Assembly (NCBI GenBank): GCA_029883975.1
Contig: JAOUIL010000005.1
Location: 21,170 to 85,169 of the forward strand
DNA: 64,000 bases
Direction of reading: 5' to 3'
DNA from: Betaproteobacteria bacterium
GTDB taxonomy: Bacteria > Pseudomonadota > Gammaproteobacteria > Burkholderiales > SG8-39
In this document: in pieces, positions 18,890-27,392 of the stretch
How positions within the stretch are numbered: the stretch's first letter is position 1
How the letters are laid out: every line of letters starts with the position of its first letter
Translations under genes and position numbers: made by a program
Notes under the pieces: generated by a model
The model's input: the letters and a program-made list of their open reading frames with translations, nothing else
Database searches by the model: none
Told to the model about the DNA's origin: nothing

Positions 18890-19836
18890 TCGCGCTTCTC
18901 CAGCACCGCGCCCACCAGGTAGCGCGGACGCCCGCGCACCTGCTCGTGGATGCGGCCGACGTATTCGCCCACCAGCCCGATGCCGAACAGGGTGAGGCCC
19001 ATCAGGAAGAATTCCAGGACGTCGCGATCCCAAAGCGCCTCGTAGAACGACGACCAGGAGCCGCCCGCGAGCAGTCGCACGCTCAGGACCACCACATACA
19101 GCACGATCGAGCCGATCGCCACCAGCATGCCGAGCAAGGAAAACAGCTGCAGCGGCACGAGCGAGAAGCTGGTCACCAGGTCGAAATTCAGGCGCACCAG
19201 CCGGTAGAGCGAGTACTTGGTGGCGCCGGCGGCGCGCGGCTCGTGCGCCACCTCGATCTCCGTGGCGCGGCGCGCGTACAAGTGGGCGAGCGCCGGGATG
19301 AACGTGCTGTGCTCGTTCGAGTGCAGGATGGCGTCGACGACCGGGCGCCCGTAGGCGCGCAGCATGCAGCCCTGGTCGGTCATGCGGATGCTGGTGATGC
19401 GCTCGCGCAGCCGGTTCATCGTGCGCGAGGCGATGCGCCGGAAGGCGCTGTCCTCGCGCGTGCGCCGGTAGGTGCCGACGTAGTCGTGCCCCTCGTCCAT
19501 CTTGTCGAGCAGGCGCGCGATCTCCTCCGGCGGGTTCTGCAGGTCGGCGTCCAGGGTGACCACGATCTCGCCGCGCGCGCGCTCGAAGCCCGCCACGATC
19601 GCCATGTGCTGGCCGAAGTTCGCGGCGAGGTACACCACGCGCGTCACGTCCGGCCGGCGCTCGAACTGCTCGCGCAGCAGCGACGCCGAGCGATCGCGGC
19701 TGCCGTCGTCGATGAAGATCAGCTCGTAGGGCTGGCCCAGCGCGTCGAGCGCCGGGTACAGCCGCGCGAACAGCGCCGGCAGGCCCTGCTCCTCGTCGTA
19801 GACCGGGACGACGACCGAGACGCGCGGCGCGCTCAT
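18886..19836 (-). CDS. arnC: ArnC, undecaprenyl-phosphate Ara4FN transferase
   Basis: A 316-residue GT2 glycosyltransferase. The N-terminal catalytic domain has VVVPVYDEEQGLPAL, IFIDDGSRDRS and TLDADLQNPPEEI (Asp-x-Asp-type metal site). Two C-terminal membrane helices (about 230-255 and 268-292) follow, then VGRIHEQVRGRPRYLV. It transfers formamido-arabinose from UDP to undecaprenyl phosphate on the cytoplasmic membrane face. ATG at 19836 overlaps the arnB stop (ATGA). Confidence 0.95.
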   Translation of the reverse strand: MSAPRVSVVVPVYDEEQGLPALFARLYPALDALGQPYELIFIDDGSRDRSASLLREQFERRPDVTRVVYLAANFGQHMAIVAGFERARGEIVVTLDADLQNPPEEIARLLDKMDEGHDYVGTYRRTREDSAFRRIASRTMNRLRERITSIRMTDQGCMLRAYGRPVVDAILHSNEHSTFIPALAHLYARRATEIEVAHEPRAAGATKYSLYRLVRLNFDLVTSFSLVPLQLFSLLGMLVAIGSIVLYVVVLSVRLLAGGSWSSFYEALWDRDVLEFFLMGLTLFGIGLVGEYVGRIHEQVRGRPRYLVGAVLEKRD

Positions 19837-20936
19837 GCGAGCGCCTGCCGGGCCGCCGCGCAGACGCGCTCGACGTCGTCGTCGTGCATCGCGGGAAAAA
19901 GAGGCAGCGTGACGATGGCGCGGCCGATGCGCTCGGCATGCGGGAACTGGCCTTCGCGCCAGCCGCGCGCCCGATACAGGGCGAACAGGTGCATCGCGGG
20001 GTAGTGTACCCCGACCGCGATGCCGAGTTCGCGCATGCGGGCGATGAAGCGGGCGCGCGACGCGTGCGGCGGCAGCACCACCTGGAACATGTGCCAGTTC
20101 GCGTTCTCGAAGTCCTCGACCGGCAGCTCGCAGCCGAGCGCGCGATCCCAGCATTGGAAATACAGGCGCGCAAGGGCGCGCCGGCGAGCGGTGAACTCGG
20201 CCAGCCGCTCGAGCTGTCCCAGGCCGATGCGCGCCGCGATGTCGGTCAGGTTCCACTTGCCGCCGAGGACGTCCACTTCCATGCCGTCCTCGCCGCTGCG
20301 CGCCACGCCCTGCAGGCGCAGCTTCTCGCAGGCCGGCGCGAGCGCCGGGTCCGGCAGCACGAGCGCGCCGCCTTCGCCGGTGGTGATGTTCTTGTTGGCA
20401 TGGAAGCTGAACGCGACGAAGTCGCCGCTCGCGCCGATCGGGCGGCCGCGCCAGCGCGCGCCGAAGGACTGCGCGGCGTCCTCGACCACGCGCAGGCCGC
20501 GGCGGCGCGCGAGCTCGTCCAGCGCGTCGCGGTCCACGGGCAGGCCCGCGAGATCCACGGGGATGAGCGCGCGCGTGACGGGCGTCACCGCCGCATCCGC
20601 CAGCGCGAGGTCGATGTTGCGCGTGCGCGGATCGACGTCCACGAACACTGGGCGCGCGCCGACTTCGAGCACGACGTTGGCAGTCGCCACCCAGGAAAGC
20701 GGCGTGGTGATCACCTCGTCTCCCGCGCCGATGCCGGCGAGTCGCAGGCCCACTTCCAGCGCCGCGGTGCCCGAGCAGAAGGCGCGCACCTCGCGCCCGC
20801 CGCAGTGGCGCGAAAGCGCCGCTTCGAAGGCCTTCACCTGGGGCCCGGACGTGATCCAGCCCGAGCGCAGCACCTCTGCCACGCCCGCGATCGTCGCCTC
20901 GTCGATCGACGGTCGGGTGAAGGGCAGCAAGGCCAT
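19833..20936 (-). CDS. arnB: ArnB, UDP-Ara4O aminotransferase (DegT family)
   Basis: A 367-residue PLP aminotransferase with the DegT/DnrJ/EryC1 fold. The start MALLPFTRPSIDEATIAGVAEVLRSGWITSGP is typical. The PLP Lys is near residue 182 in FSFHANKNITTGEGG, and EDAAQSFGA supplies the cofactor-binding Asp. It converts UDP-4-keto-arabinose to UDP-L-Ara4N with glutamate. ATG at 20936 shares one base with the preceding TGA (TGATG). Length and order fit the arn pathway. Confidence 0.95.
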   Translation of the reverse strand: MALLPFTRPSIDEATIAGVAEVLRSGWITSGPQVKAFEAALSRHCGGREVRAFCSGTAALEVGLRLAGIGAGDEVITTPLSWVATANVVLEVGARPVFVDVDPRTRNIDLALADAAVTPVTRALIPVDLAGLPVDRDALDELARRRGLRVVEDAAQSFGARWRGRPIGASGDFVAFSFHANKNITTGEGGALVLPDPALAPACEKLRLQGVARSGEDGMEVDVLGGKWNLTDIAARIGLGQLERLAEFTARRRALARLYFQCWDRALGCELPVEDFENANWHMFQVVLPPHASRARFIARMRELGIAVGVHYPAMHLFALYRARGWREGQFPHAERIGRAIVTLPLFPAMHDDDVERVCAAARQALA

Positions 20937-21307
20937 CAACTGCGCGCGACGAGGAACACGCCCACGACGATGAAGCCGATGCCGGCCGCGCGCAGCGCGG
21001 TGACCGATTCGCCGAACAGGTACCAGGCGGCGACAGCGTTGACCACGTAGCCGATCGAGAGCATGGGATAGGCGACGCTCACCTCGACGCGCGACAGCGC
21101 CATGATCCACACCACCAGGCTCACCACGTAGCAGGCCACGCCGGAAACGATGTGCGGCTCGAGCGCGAGGCGAAGGCCCACCGGCACGAGGTTGCCGGCG
21201 GAGAACTCGAAGTGTCCCACGGCGTTGGTGCCCGCCTTGAGCAGCAGCTGCGCCGCGGCATTGAGCAGCACGCCGGCGAGAATCAGGGCGAAGCTGAGCG
21301 CGCTCAC
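20936..21307 (-). CDS. SMR/EamA-like membrane protein, putative ArnE/ArnF-type flippase subunit
   Basis: A 123-residue protein with four predicted transmembrane helices (about 3-22, 48-68, 73-93, 99-119), the small-multidrug-resistance fold. Enterobacteria use two such proteins, ArnE and ArnF, as a heterodimer to flip undecaprenyl-phosphate-L-Ara4N. Only one copy is present here, so a homodimer is inferred. The GTG start at 21307 overlaps the arnT stop (GTGA). Its place between arnT and arnB supports the flippase role; a generic EamA transporter is the alternative. Confidence 0.82.
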   Translation of the reverse strand: MSALSFALILAGVLLNAAAQLLLKAGTNAVGHFEFSAGNLVPVGLRLALEPHIVSGVACYVVSLVVWIMALSRVEVSVAYPMLSIGYVVNAVAAWYLFGESVTALRAAGIGFIVVGVFLVARS

Positions 21308-22929
21308 GGCTTGCAGGCAATCAGGTAGCGCGGGCTCTCGGCCAGCACGCGCGCCTCCAGCCCGTGGGCGGCGCGGAGCGCCGCGAACTCGGCGGGCTCG
21401 AAGGCGGCGCAGGCGGCGCGCTCGCGGCGCCAGGCGGCGGCGAAGTCCTCGAGCCGGGCGATGGCCTTGTCGGGCTCCCAGCCGATCGCCGCGCCCAGCT
21501 CGTCGGTGATGCCCACCATGGTCACGGTCCTACCCAGATAGAACGGCAACGAGTGATCGTAATGGCGGACGGCGTAGAAGGGCGCATCGACGCTGAGCCC
21601 GGGCCGAGCCTGCTCGACCGCATGATACGCGGAATACTGCGGCGACAGGCTGCCGTGGCCGAGCAGCCCGAGCTGGGCAAAGGCGAGGCCGCTCGCGGCG
21701 AGCACGAGCACCGAGGCGAGCGCGCGGCCGCGCCAAGCAAGCCACGTCGCGGTGAGCGCGAGCGCGGCGAGCGCCGCGCCGGCGGCGATCAGCCAGGGCC
21801 GGTACGGCGCGGGCAGGGCGGAGACCGCGCCCGCGGCCAGCGCGGCGAGCACGCCCGCGCCGAGCAGCGCGGCGAGAGCGCCCTGCGCGACGAGCAGGCG
21901 GCGCGAGGCGCGTGCCAGGTGCGCCGCGATCAGCACCGCCAGCGCGGGGAACACCGGCAGGATGTAGGGCGGCAGCTTGGAGCCGGAGGCCGAGAAGAAC
22001 AGGAAGACCACGCCGCACCAGGCGAGCAGGAAGCGCAGCGGCTTGAAGCGCGCAGGCTCCGCGCGGCGCGCCGCCTGCCAGAGCGCGGCGGGCAGCGACA
22101 ACGCCCAGGGCATCGCGCCCGCGACCAGGACCGGCACGAAGTACCAAAGCGGCCCCGCGCGCCCGTGCTGCGTGCTGAGGAAGCGGTCAAGGTGCTCGTG
22201 CACGAAGAAGTAGCGCGCGAATTCGGCGTTGGCCGCGGACACCGCGATGAACCACGGCGCGGCGATGGCGAGGAACAGCGCCATGCCTGGCAGCACATGC
22301 AGGCGGCGCAGCAACGCCGCGTCGCGCTGCCAGGCGGCGTAGCCGAGGACAGCGGCCGCGGGCAGCACGATGCCGATCATGCCCTTGGACAGCAGCGCGC
22401 AGGCCATCGCCGCCCAGGCCACCAGCATCCAGCGGCGCCGATCACGCCCGGGCGTGTCGTCGAGCTGCGCAAAGACGAACGCGCACACGGCGAGCCAGAG
22501 GAACAGCGACACGCCCATGTCCAGGGTCAGCACTTGGCCGCAGAGCGCGTAGAGGACGCTGCCCGCCAGCACCGCCGCGGCGTACAGGCCGCCCGTGCCG
22601 CCCAGCAGCCGCCGGCCCGTGTAGTACGCAAGCAGCACGCCGAGGAACCCGGTCAGCGCCGTCCACAGGCGCGCGCTCCACTCGGTGACGCCGAGCGCGG
22701 CATAGGTGGCGGCCGTTGCCCAGTACTGCAGCGGCGGCTTCTCGAAGTACTTGAATCCGTTCAGGCGCGGCGTCAGCCAGTCGCCGCTCGCCACCATCTC
22801 CCGCGGGATTTCCGCGTAGCGGCCCTCGTCGGCCTTGATGATTCTGCGCTCGCCGAGCAGCCCGAACCAGGCGACGGCGAACGCCAGCGCCAGCGCGAGC
22901 AGGGCGCCGCGCCGCGGCGCGCCGGTCAA
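21304..22929 (-). CDS. arnT: ArnT-like lipid A L-Ara4N transferase
   Basis: A 541-residue GT39/GT83-type integral membrane glycosyltransferase with about 12 hydrophobic helices. The first periplasmic loop carries the conserved acidic and aromatic residues KADEGRYAEIPREM and the FKYFEKPPLQYW motif, as in ArnT (550 residues in E. coli). It moves L-Ara4N from undecaprenyl phosphate to lipid A phosphates at the periplasmic face. The start is TTG at 22929, overlapping the upstream gene's stop (TTGA). Confidence 0.92.
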   Translation of the reverse strand: MTGAPRRGALLALALAFAVAWFGLLGERRIIKADEGRYAEIPREMVASGDWLTPRLNGFKYFEKPPLQYWATAATYAALGVTEWSARLWTALTGFLGVLLAYYTGRRLLGGTGGLYAAAVLAGSVLYALCGQVLTLDMGVSLFLWLAVCAFVFAQLDDTPGRDRRRWMLVAWAAMACALLSKGMIGIVLPAAAVLGYAAWQRDAALLRRLHVLPGMALFLAIAAPWFIAVSAANAEFARYFFVHEHLDRFLSTQHGRAGPLWYFVPVLVAGAMPWALSLPAALWQAARRAEPARFKPLRFLLAWCGVVFLFFSASGSKLPPYILPVFPALAVLIAAHLARASRRLLVAQGALAALLGAGVLAALAAGAVSALPAPYRPWLIAAGAALAALALTATWLAWRGRALASVLVLAASGLAFAQLGLLGHGSLSPQYSAYHAVEQARPGLSVDAPFYAVRHYDHSLPFYLGRTVTMVGITDELGAAIGWEPDKAIARLEDFAAAWRRERAACAAFEPAEFAALRAAHGLEARVLAESPRYLIACKP

Positions 22930-23294
22930 CCGAGCACCAGCGCGGCGGCCACCACGCGCTCTTCGGCGACCAGGATGTTGTAGGTGCGGCAGGCCGCCTG
23001 CGTATCCATGGCCTCCAGGCCGATGCCCGCGGCGGTGAGCGCAGCGGTGATCGACGCATGCGGAAAGCGCAGCCGCGCGCCGGTGCCGAGCAGCACCACC
23101 TCGGGCCGCAGCGCGGCGAGCGACGCGAAGTGCTCCGCGGCCAGCGCCTCGAAGCGGGGGACCGGCCAGGCCAGGATGCGCTCGGCGAGCACGATCAGGC
23201 TCGCCTCGTGGCGCACGGCGTTCACCATCACGTAGCCCTCGCCGTAGCCGGTGAAGGCGTTGCGCCGCGAGGGGGCGGAGGCGTGGAGTTTCAC
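22926..23294 (-). CDS. Mth938-like domain protein (DUF498)
   Basis: A 122-residue protein of the Mth938/DUF498 family. Core features are [30 protein letters not shown], the [31 protein letters not shown] end. Function is not established in bacteria; the human homologue NDUFAF3 is a complex I assembly factor. GTG at 23294 gives the family start ([13 protein letters not shown]); upstream starts fall in the divergent alaC gene. It heads the arn operon by overlap with arnT and diverges from alaC, with 19 nt between the starts. Confidence 0.85.
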   Translation of the reverse strand: MKLHASAPSRRNAFTGYGEGYVMVNAVRHEASLIVLAERILAWPVPRFEALAAEHFASLAALRPEVVLLGTGARLRFPHASITAALTAAGIGLEAMDTQAACRTYNILVAEERVVAAALVLG

Positions 23295-23297
23295 TGC

Positions 23298-23307
23298 TAG
23301 AATTCTA
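23298..23307. promoter_or_regulatory. Palindromic TAGAATTCTA, two overlapping divergent -10 boxes
   Basis: TAGAAT reads on the plus strand at 23298-23303 and on the minus strand at 23307-23302. Counting the last hexamer base as -7 places starts near 23310 (alaC, ATG 23314) and 23295 (Mth938 gene, GTG 23294). Both messages would then have leaders of 0-4 nt. It is the only AT-rich patch in the 19-nt gap. Promoter identity is inferred from sequence and spacing. Confidence 0.5.
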
Positions 23308-23313
23308 TCCACA

Positions 23314-24510
23314 ATGCGAGAGTTCGCGAGGATCCAGCGCCTCCCGCCGTACGTCTTCAACATCACCAACGAGCTGAAGATGGCGGCCCGCCGCCGCGGC
23401 GAGGACATCATCGACCTGTCGATGGGCAACCCCGACGGGCCGACGCCCCGGCACATCGTCGACAAGCTGGTCGAGGCCGCGCAGCGCCAGGACACCCACG
23501 GCTACTCGGTGTCCAAGGGCATCCCGCGACTGAGAAAGGCGGTCTGCGACTGGTACCAGCGGCGCTACGCGGTCGAGTTCGACCCGGAGCGCGAGGCCAT
23601 CGTCACCATCGGCTCGAAGGAAGGCCTCGCGCACCTGATGCTCGCCACGCTCGATCGCGGCGACACGGTGCTGGTGCCCAATCCCTCGTACCCGATCCAC
23701 ATCTACGGCGCGATCATCGCCGGCGCCGACATCCGCTCGGTGCGCATGACCCCGGGCGTGGACTTCATCGCCGAGGTGGAGCGCGCGATCCGCGAGCTCT
23801 TTCCCAAGCCGAAGATGCTGATCCTGGGATTCCCGTCGAACCCCACGGCCAAGTGCGTCGAGCTCGAGTTCTTCGAGCGCGTGGTGGCGCTGGCGCGCGA
23901 GCACGACATCATGGTGGTGCACGACCTCGCCTACGCCGACATCGTGTTCGACGGCTGGAAGGCGCCGTCGATCATGCAGGTGCCGGGCGCGCGCGACGTG
24001 GCGGTCGAGTTCTTCACCATGTCCAAGAGCTACAACATGGCCGGCTGGCGCATCGGCTTCATGGTCGGCAACCGGGACCTGGTGCACGCGCTGGCGCGCA
24101 TCAAGAGCTACCACGACTACGGCACGTTCACGCCGATCCAGGTGGCCTCGATCGTCGCGCTCGAGGGGCCGCAGGACTGCGTGGAAGAGGTGCGCGCCAC
24201 CTACCAGCGGCGGCGCGACGTGATGGTGAAGGGGCTGCACGACATCGGCTGGATGGTGGAGAACCCGAAGGCCTCGATGTACGTCTGGGCGAAGATCCCG
24301 GACTACTACGCGAAGATGGGCTCGATCGAGTTCACCCGGCACCTGCTCGAGCAGGCCAAGATCGCGGTGGCGCCGGGCGTCGGCTTCGGCGACTACGGCG
24401 ACGACCACGTGAGGATCGCGCTCATCGAGAACGAGAACCGCCTGCGCCAGGCGCTGCGCGGCGTGCGCGACATGTTGAAGAAGGACGGGTTGTTGCGCGG
24501 AGCGGCGTGA
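23314..24510 (+). CDS. alaC: AlaC-type alanine/aspartate aminotransferase
   Basis: A 398-residue class-I/II PLP aminotransferase closest by eye to AlaC. It starts [44 protein letters not shown]. The PLP Lys is in [19 protein letters not shown] near residue 238, with NPTAKC and [13 protein letters not shown] before it. It interconverts pyruvate/glutamate and alanine/2-oxoglutarate. ATG at 23314 has no visible ribosome site, consistent with a nearly leaderless message. It overlaps hom by one base (TGATG) and heads the alaC-hom-thrC set. Confidence 0.9.
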   Translation: MREFARIQRLPPYVFNITNELKMAARRRGEDIIDLSMGNPDGPTPRHIVDKLVEAAQRQDTHGYSVSKGIPRLRKAVCDWYQRRYAVEFDPEREAIVTIGSKEGLAHLMLATLDRGDTVLVPNPSYPIHIYGAIIAGADIRSVRMTPGVDFIAEVERAIRELFPKPKMLILGFPSNPTAKCVELEFFERVVALAREHDIMVVHDLAYADIVFDGWKAPSIMQVPGARDVAVEFFTMSKSYNMAGWRIGFMVGNRDLVHALARIKSYHDYGTFTPIQVASIVALEGPQDCVEEVRATYQRRRDVMVKGLHDIGWMVENPKASMYVWAKIPDYYAKMGSIEFTRHLLEQAKIAVAPGVGFGDYGDDHVRIALIENENRLRQALRGVRDMLKKDGLLRGAA

Positions 24511-25820
24511 TGCGCGCGATTCGCGTTGGACTGCTCGGCATCGGCACGGTCGGCGGCGGCACCTGGGACGTCCTCAACCGCAACGCCGGCGAGATCCGGC
24601 GCCGCGCCGGGCGCGCCATCCGCATCGCGCGCGTGGCCGACAAGGACGTGAACAAGGCGCGGCGCCTGGTGGACGGCAAGGCGGTCCTGCACAAGGACGC
24701 CTGGGAAGTGGTGCGCGCGCCCGACATCGACATCGTCATCGAGCTGATCGGCGGCACCGGCATCGCCAGGGACCTGGTGCTCGAGGCGATCGCCCAAGGC
24801 AAGCACGTGGTGACCGCCAACAAGGCGCTGCTGGCCAAGCACGGCAACCGCATCTTCGCCGCCGCGCAGAAGAAGGACGTGATGGTGGCGTTCGAGGCCT
24901 CGGTGGGCGGCGGCATCCCGATCATCAAAGCGCTGCGCGAGGGCCTGGCGGCCAACCGCATCGAGTGGATCGCCGGCATCATCAACGGCACCTCCAACTT
25001 CATCCTCTCGGAGATGCGCGACAAGGGGCTGTCGTTCGCGCAGGTGCTGGCCGAGGCGCAGGCGCGCGGCTACGCCGAGGCCGACCCGACGTTCGACATC
25101 GAGGGCGTGGACGCCGCGCACAAGCTCACCATCCTCTCGGCGCTCGCGTTCGGCATCCCGATGCAGTTCGGCAAGGCCTACACCGAGGGCATCTCGAAGC
25201 TCACGCAGGCCGACATCGGCTATGCCGAGGAGCTCGGCTACCGCATCAAGCTGCTCGGCATCACGCGCCGCGCGCCGCGCGGCATCGAGCTGCGCGTGCA
25301 CCCGACGCTCGTGCCGGCGCGGCGCCTGATCGCCAACGTCGAGGGGGTGATGAACGCGATCCTCGTCAAGGGCGACGCGGTGGGCGCGACCCTGTACTAC
25401 GGCGCGGGCGCCGGCAGCCAGCCGACGGCGAGCGCGGTGGTCGCCGACCTGGTGGACGTGACGCGCCTGATCACCGCGGACCCGGAGCACCGCGTGCCGC
25501 ACCTCGCCTTCCAGCCCGACCAGCTCTCGGCGACGCCGATCCTGCCGATGGGCGAGGTCGAGACCTGCTGCTACCTGCGCATGCGCGTGCTGGACAAGCC
25601 CGGCGTGCTGGCGCGCATCACGCGCATCCTCGCCGACTCGCGCATCTCGATCGACGCCATGGTGCAGAAGGAGCCCGGCGAGGGCGAGCAGCGCGTGGAC
25701 ATCGTCATGCTCACGCACCTCGCGCTGGAGAAGAACGTGGACAAGGCGATCGCGCGCATCGAGCGCCTGCCGACCGTGGTCGGCAAGGTGACGCGCATCC
25801 GGCTGGAGGCCCTGCTGTGA
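24510..25820 (+). CDS. hom: Hom, homoserine dehydrogenase
   Basis: A 436-residue monofunctional homoserine dehydrogenase with ACT domain. The NAD(P)-binding GLLGIGTVGGGTWDVL is at 8-23, followed by TANKALLAKHG, the catalytic-domain signature IAGIINGTSNFILSEM and the YAEADPTFDIEGVDAAHKL block. A C-terminal ACT domain (about 355-430, LDKPGVLARITRILAD) is for threonine feedback. It reduces aspartate semialdehyde to homoserine. ATG at 24510 overlaps the alaC stop. No aspartokinase fusion. Confidence 0.96.
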   Translation: MRAIRVGLLGIGTVGGGTWDVLNRNAGEIRRRAGRAIRIARVADKDVNKARRLVDGKAVLHKDAWEVVRAPDIDIVIELIGGTGIARDLVLEAIAQGKHVVTANKALLAKHGNRIFAAAQKKDVMVAFEASVGGGIPIIKALREGLAANRIEWIAGIINGTSNFILSEMRDKGLSFAQVLAEAQARGYAEADPTFDIEGVDAAHKLTILSALAFGIPMQFGKAYTEGISKLTQADIGYAEELGYRIKLLGITRRAPRGIELRVHPTLVPARRLIANVEGVMNAILVKGDAVGATLYYGAGAGSQPTASAVVADLVDVTRLITADPEHRVPHLAFQPDQLSATPILPMGEVETCCYLRMRVLDKPGVLARITRILADSRISIDAMVQKEPGEGEQRVDIVMLTHLALEKNVDKAIARIERLPTVVGKVTRIRLEALL

Positions 25821-26014
25821 CGAGGGCGCTCGCGCTGCTGCTGGCGCTCGCGCTAGCGCCCGCCTGGGCGCAGGCGCCCGCGCAGAAGAAGCCCAAGGCC
25901 GCCCCGCCGAAGGCACACAAGGCGAAGCCGGCGCACAAGGCGCATGCCAAGCCGAGCCCGGAGCAGATCCGGCAGTTCAACGACCTGCAGAAGAAGCAGG
26001 GCGCGACGCCTTAG
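25817..26014 (+). CDS. Small secreted Lys/Ala/Pro/His-rich protein
   Basis: A 65-residue open frame squeezed between hom and thrC. The GTG start at 25817 overlaps the hom stop (GTGA), and its TAG is 4 nt before the thrC start. Residues 1-20 look like a signal peptide (LALLLALALAPAWAQA). The mature part is basic and repetitive (KPKAAPPKAHKAKPAHKAHAKP) and ends with a helical PEQIRQFNDLQKKQG. I recognise no family. Overlap on both sides and the clear export signal favour a real gene over chance. Confidence 0.65.
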   Translation: MTRALALLLALALAPAWAQAPAQKKPKAAPPKAHKAKPAHKAHAKPSPEQIRQFNDLQKKQGATP

Positions 26015-26018
26015 CCGC

Positions 26019-27392
26019 TTGCGATACCTCAGCACCCGCGGCGGCGCCACGCCGCAGCGCTTTACCGACATCCTGCTGGAAGGCCTCGCGCCCGACGGCG
26101 GGCTGTACGTGCCCGAGCGCTATCCGCGCGCCGACCTCGCCGCCTGGCGCGCGCTCTCGTACCCGCGGCTCGCGGCCGCGGTGCTCGCGCCGTTCATGGA
26201 CGACGTGCCGGGGCTCGACGCGCTGGTCGCGCGCACCTACACCCGCGCCGCGTTCGGCAGCGAAGAGATCGTGCCGCTGAAGACGCTGGAGCCGGGCCTG
26301 CACCTGCTCGGCCTTTCCCAGGGACCGACGCTCGCCTTCAAGGACCTCGCGCTGCAGCTGCTCGGCGAGCTGTTCGAGCAGGTGCTCGCTGCGCGCGGGG
26401 CGACGCTCAACATCCTCGGCGCGACCTCGGGCGACACCGGCTCGGCCGCCGAGCACGCCATGCGCGCCCGCCGGCGCATCGCGGTGTTCATGCTCTCGCC
26501 GCACGGCCGCATGAGCGCCTTCCAGGCGGCGCAGATGTACGCGCTGCGGGACGCGAACATCCACAACCTGGCGGTGCGCGGCACGTTCGACGACTGCCAG
26601 GACCTGGTCAAGCTGGTGAACGCCGACGCCGCCTTCAAGGCGCGCTGGCGCATCGGCGCGGTGAACTCCATCAACTGGGCGCGCGTCGCCGCGCAGGTGG
26701 TGTACTACTTCTGCGGTTACTTCCGCGCGACGCGAAGCGACGCCGAGCGCGTGGCCTTCGCGGTGCCCTCCGGCAATTTCGGCAACATCCTCGCCGGCTA
26801 CGTCGCGCGCGAGATGGGCCTGCCGGTCGAGCGGCTGATCCTCGCCACCAACGAGAACGACGTGCTCGACGAGTACTTCCGCACCGGGTGCTACCGCGTG
26901 CGCCGCGCGGCGCGGGCGACCTCCAGCCCGTCGATGGACATCTCCAAGGCCTCCAACTTCGAGCGCTACGCCTTCGATCTCGCCGGGCGCGATGCCGCGC
27001 GCGTGCGCGCGCTGTGGGCCGAGCTGGAGGAGACGGGCGAGTTCCGCCTGCCGCCCGGGCCGGGCTTCGCCTCGGGCCTGTCCACGCACGCCGACCGGCT
27101 GGCGACCATCCGCATGGTGCATGCGAAGTACGGCGTCACCATCGACCCGCACACCGCCGACGGCGTGAAGGTGGGGCTCGCGCACCGCCCGCCCGGGGTG
27201 CCGCTGATCTGCATGGAGACCGCGCTGCCGGCCAAGTTCGCCGCCACGATCCGCGAGGCGCTCGGCCGGGAGCCGGCGCGGCCCGCCGGGTTCGAGGACC
27301 TGGAAAAGCGCCCGCAGCGGGTCGAGGTGATCGACCCGGATGCCGAAGAGGTCCGGCGCGCCATCGAGCGGTACGGCGTGGCTCAGGCGTAG
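26019..27392 (+). CDS. thrC: ThrC, threonine synthase
   Basis: A 457-residue PLP enzyme converting O-phosphohomoserine to threonine. The N-terminus RYLSTRGGATPQRFTDILLEGLAPDGGLYVPERYP is typical of the long form. The PLP Lys is in GPTLAFKDLALQLLG near residue 110, with GATSGDTGSAAEHAM and VPSGNFGNILAGYVA following. The start is TTG at 26019 because family proteins begin Met-(R/K)-Tyr-(L/I)-Ser-Thr-Arg; earlier in-frame codons lie in the small secreted gene. The 3' end overlaps the convergent malic enzyme gene by 10 nt. Confidence 0.94.
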   Translation: MRYLSTRGGATPQRFTDILLEGLAPDGGLYVPERYPRADLAAWRALSYPRLAAAVLAPFMDDVPGLDALVARTYTRAAFGSEEIVPLKTLEPGLHLLGLSQGPTLAFKDLALQLLGELFEQVLAARGATLNILGATSGDTGSAAEHAMRARRRIAVFMLSPHGRMSAFQAAQMYALRDANIHNLAVRGTFDDCQDLVKLVNADAAFKARWRIGAVNSINWARVAAQVVYYFCGYFRATRSDAERVAFAVPSGNFGNILAGYVAREMGLPVERLILATNENDVLDEYFRTGCYRVRRAARATSSPSMDISKASNFERYAFDLAGRDAARVRALWAELEETGEFRLPPGPGFASGLSTHADRLATIRMVHAKYGVTIDPHTADGVKVGLAHRPPGVPLICMETALPAKFAATIREALGREPARPAGFEDLEKRPQRVEVIDPDAEEVRRAIERYGVAQA

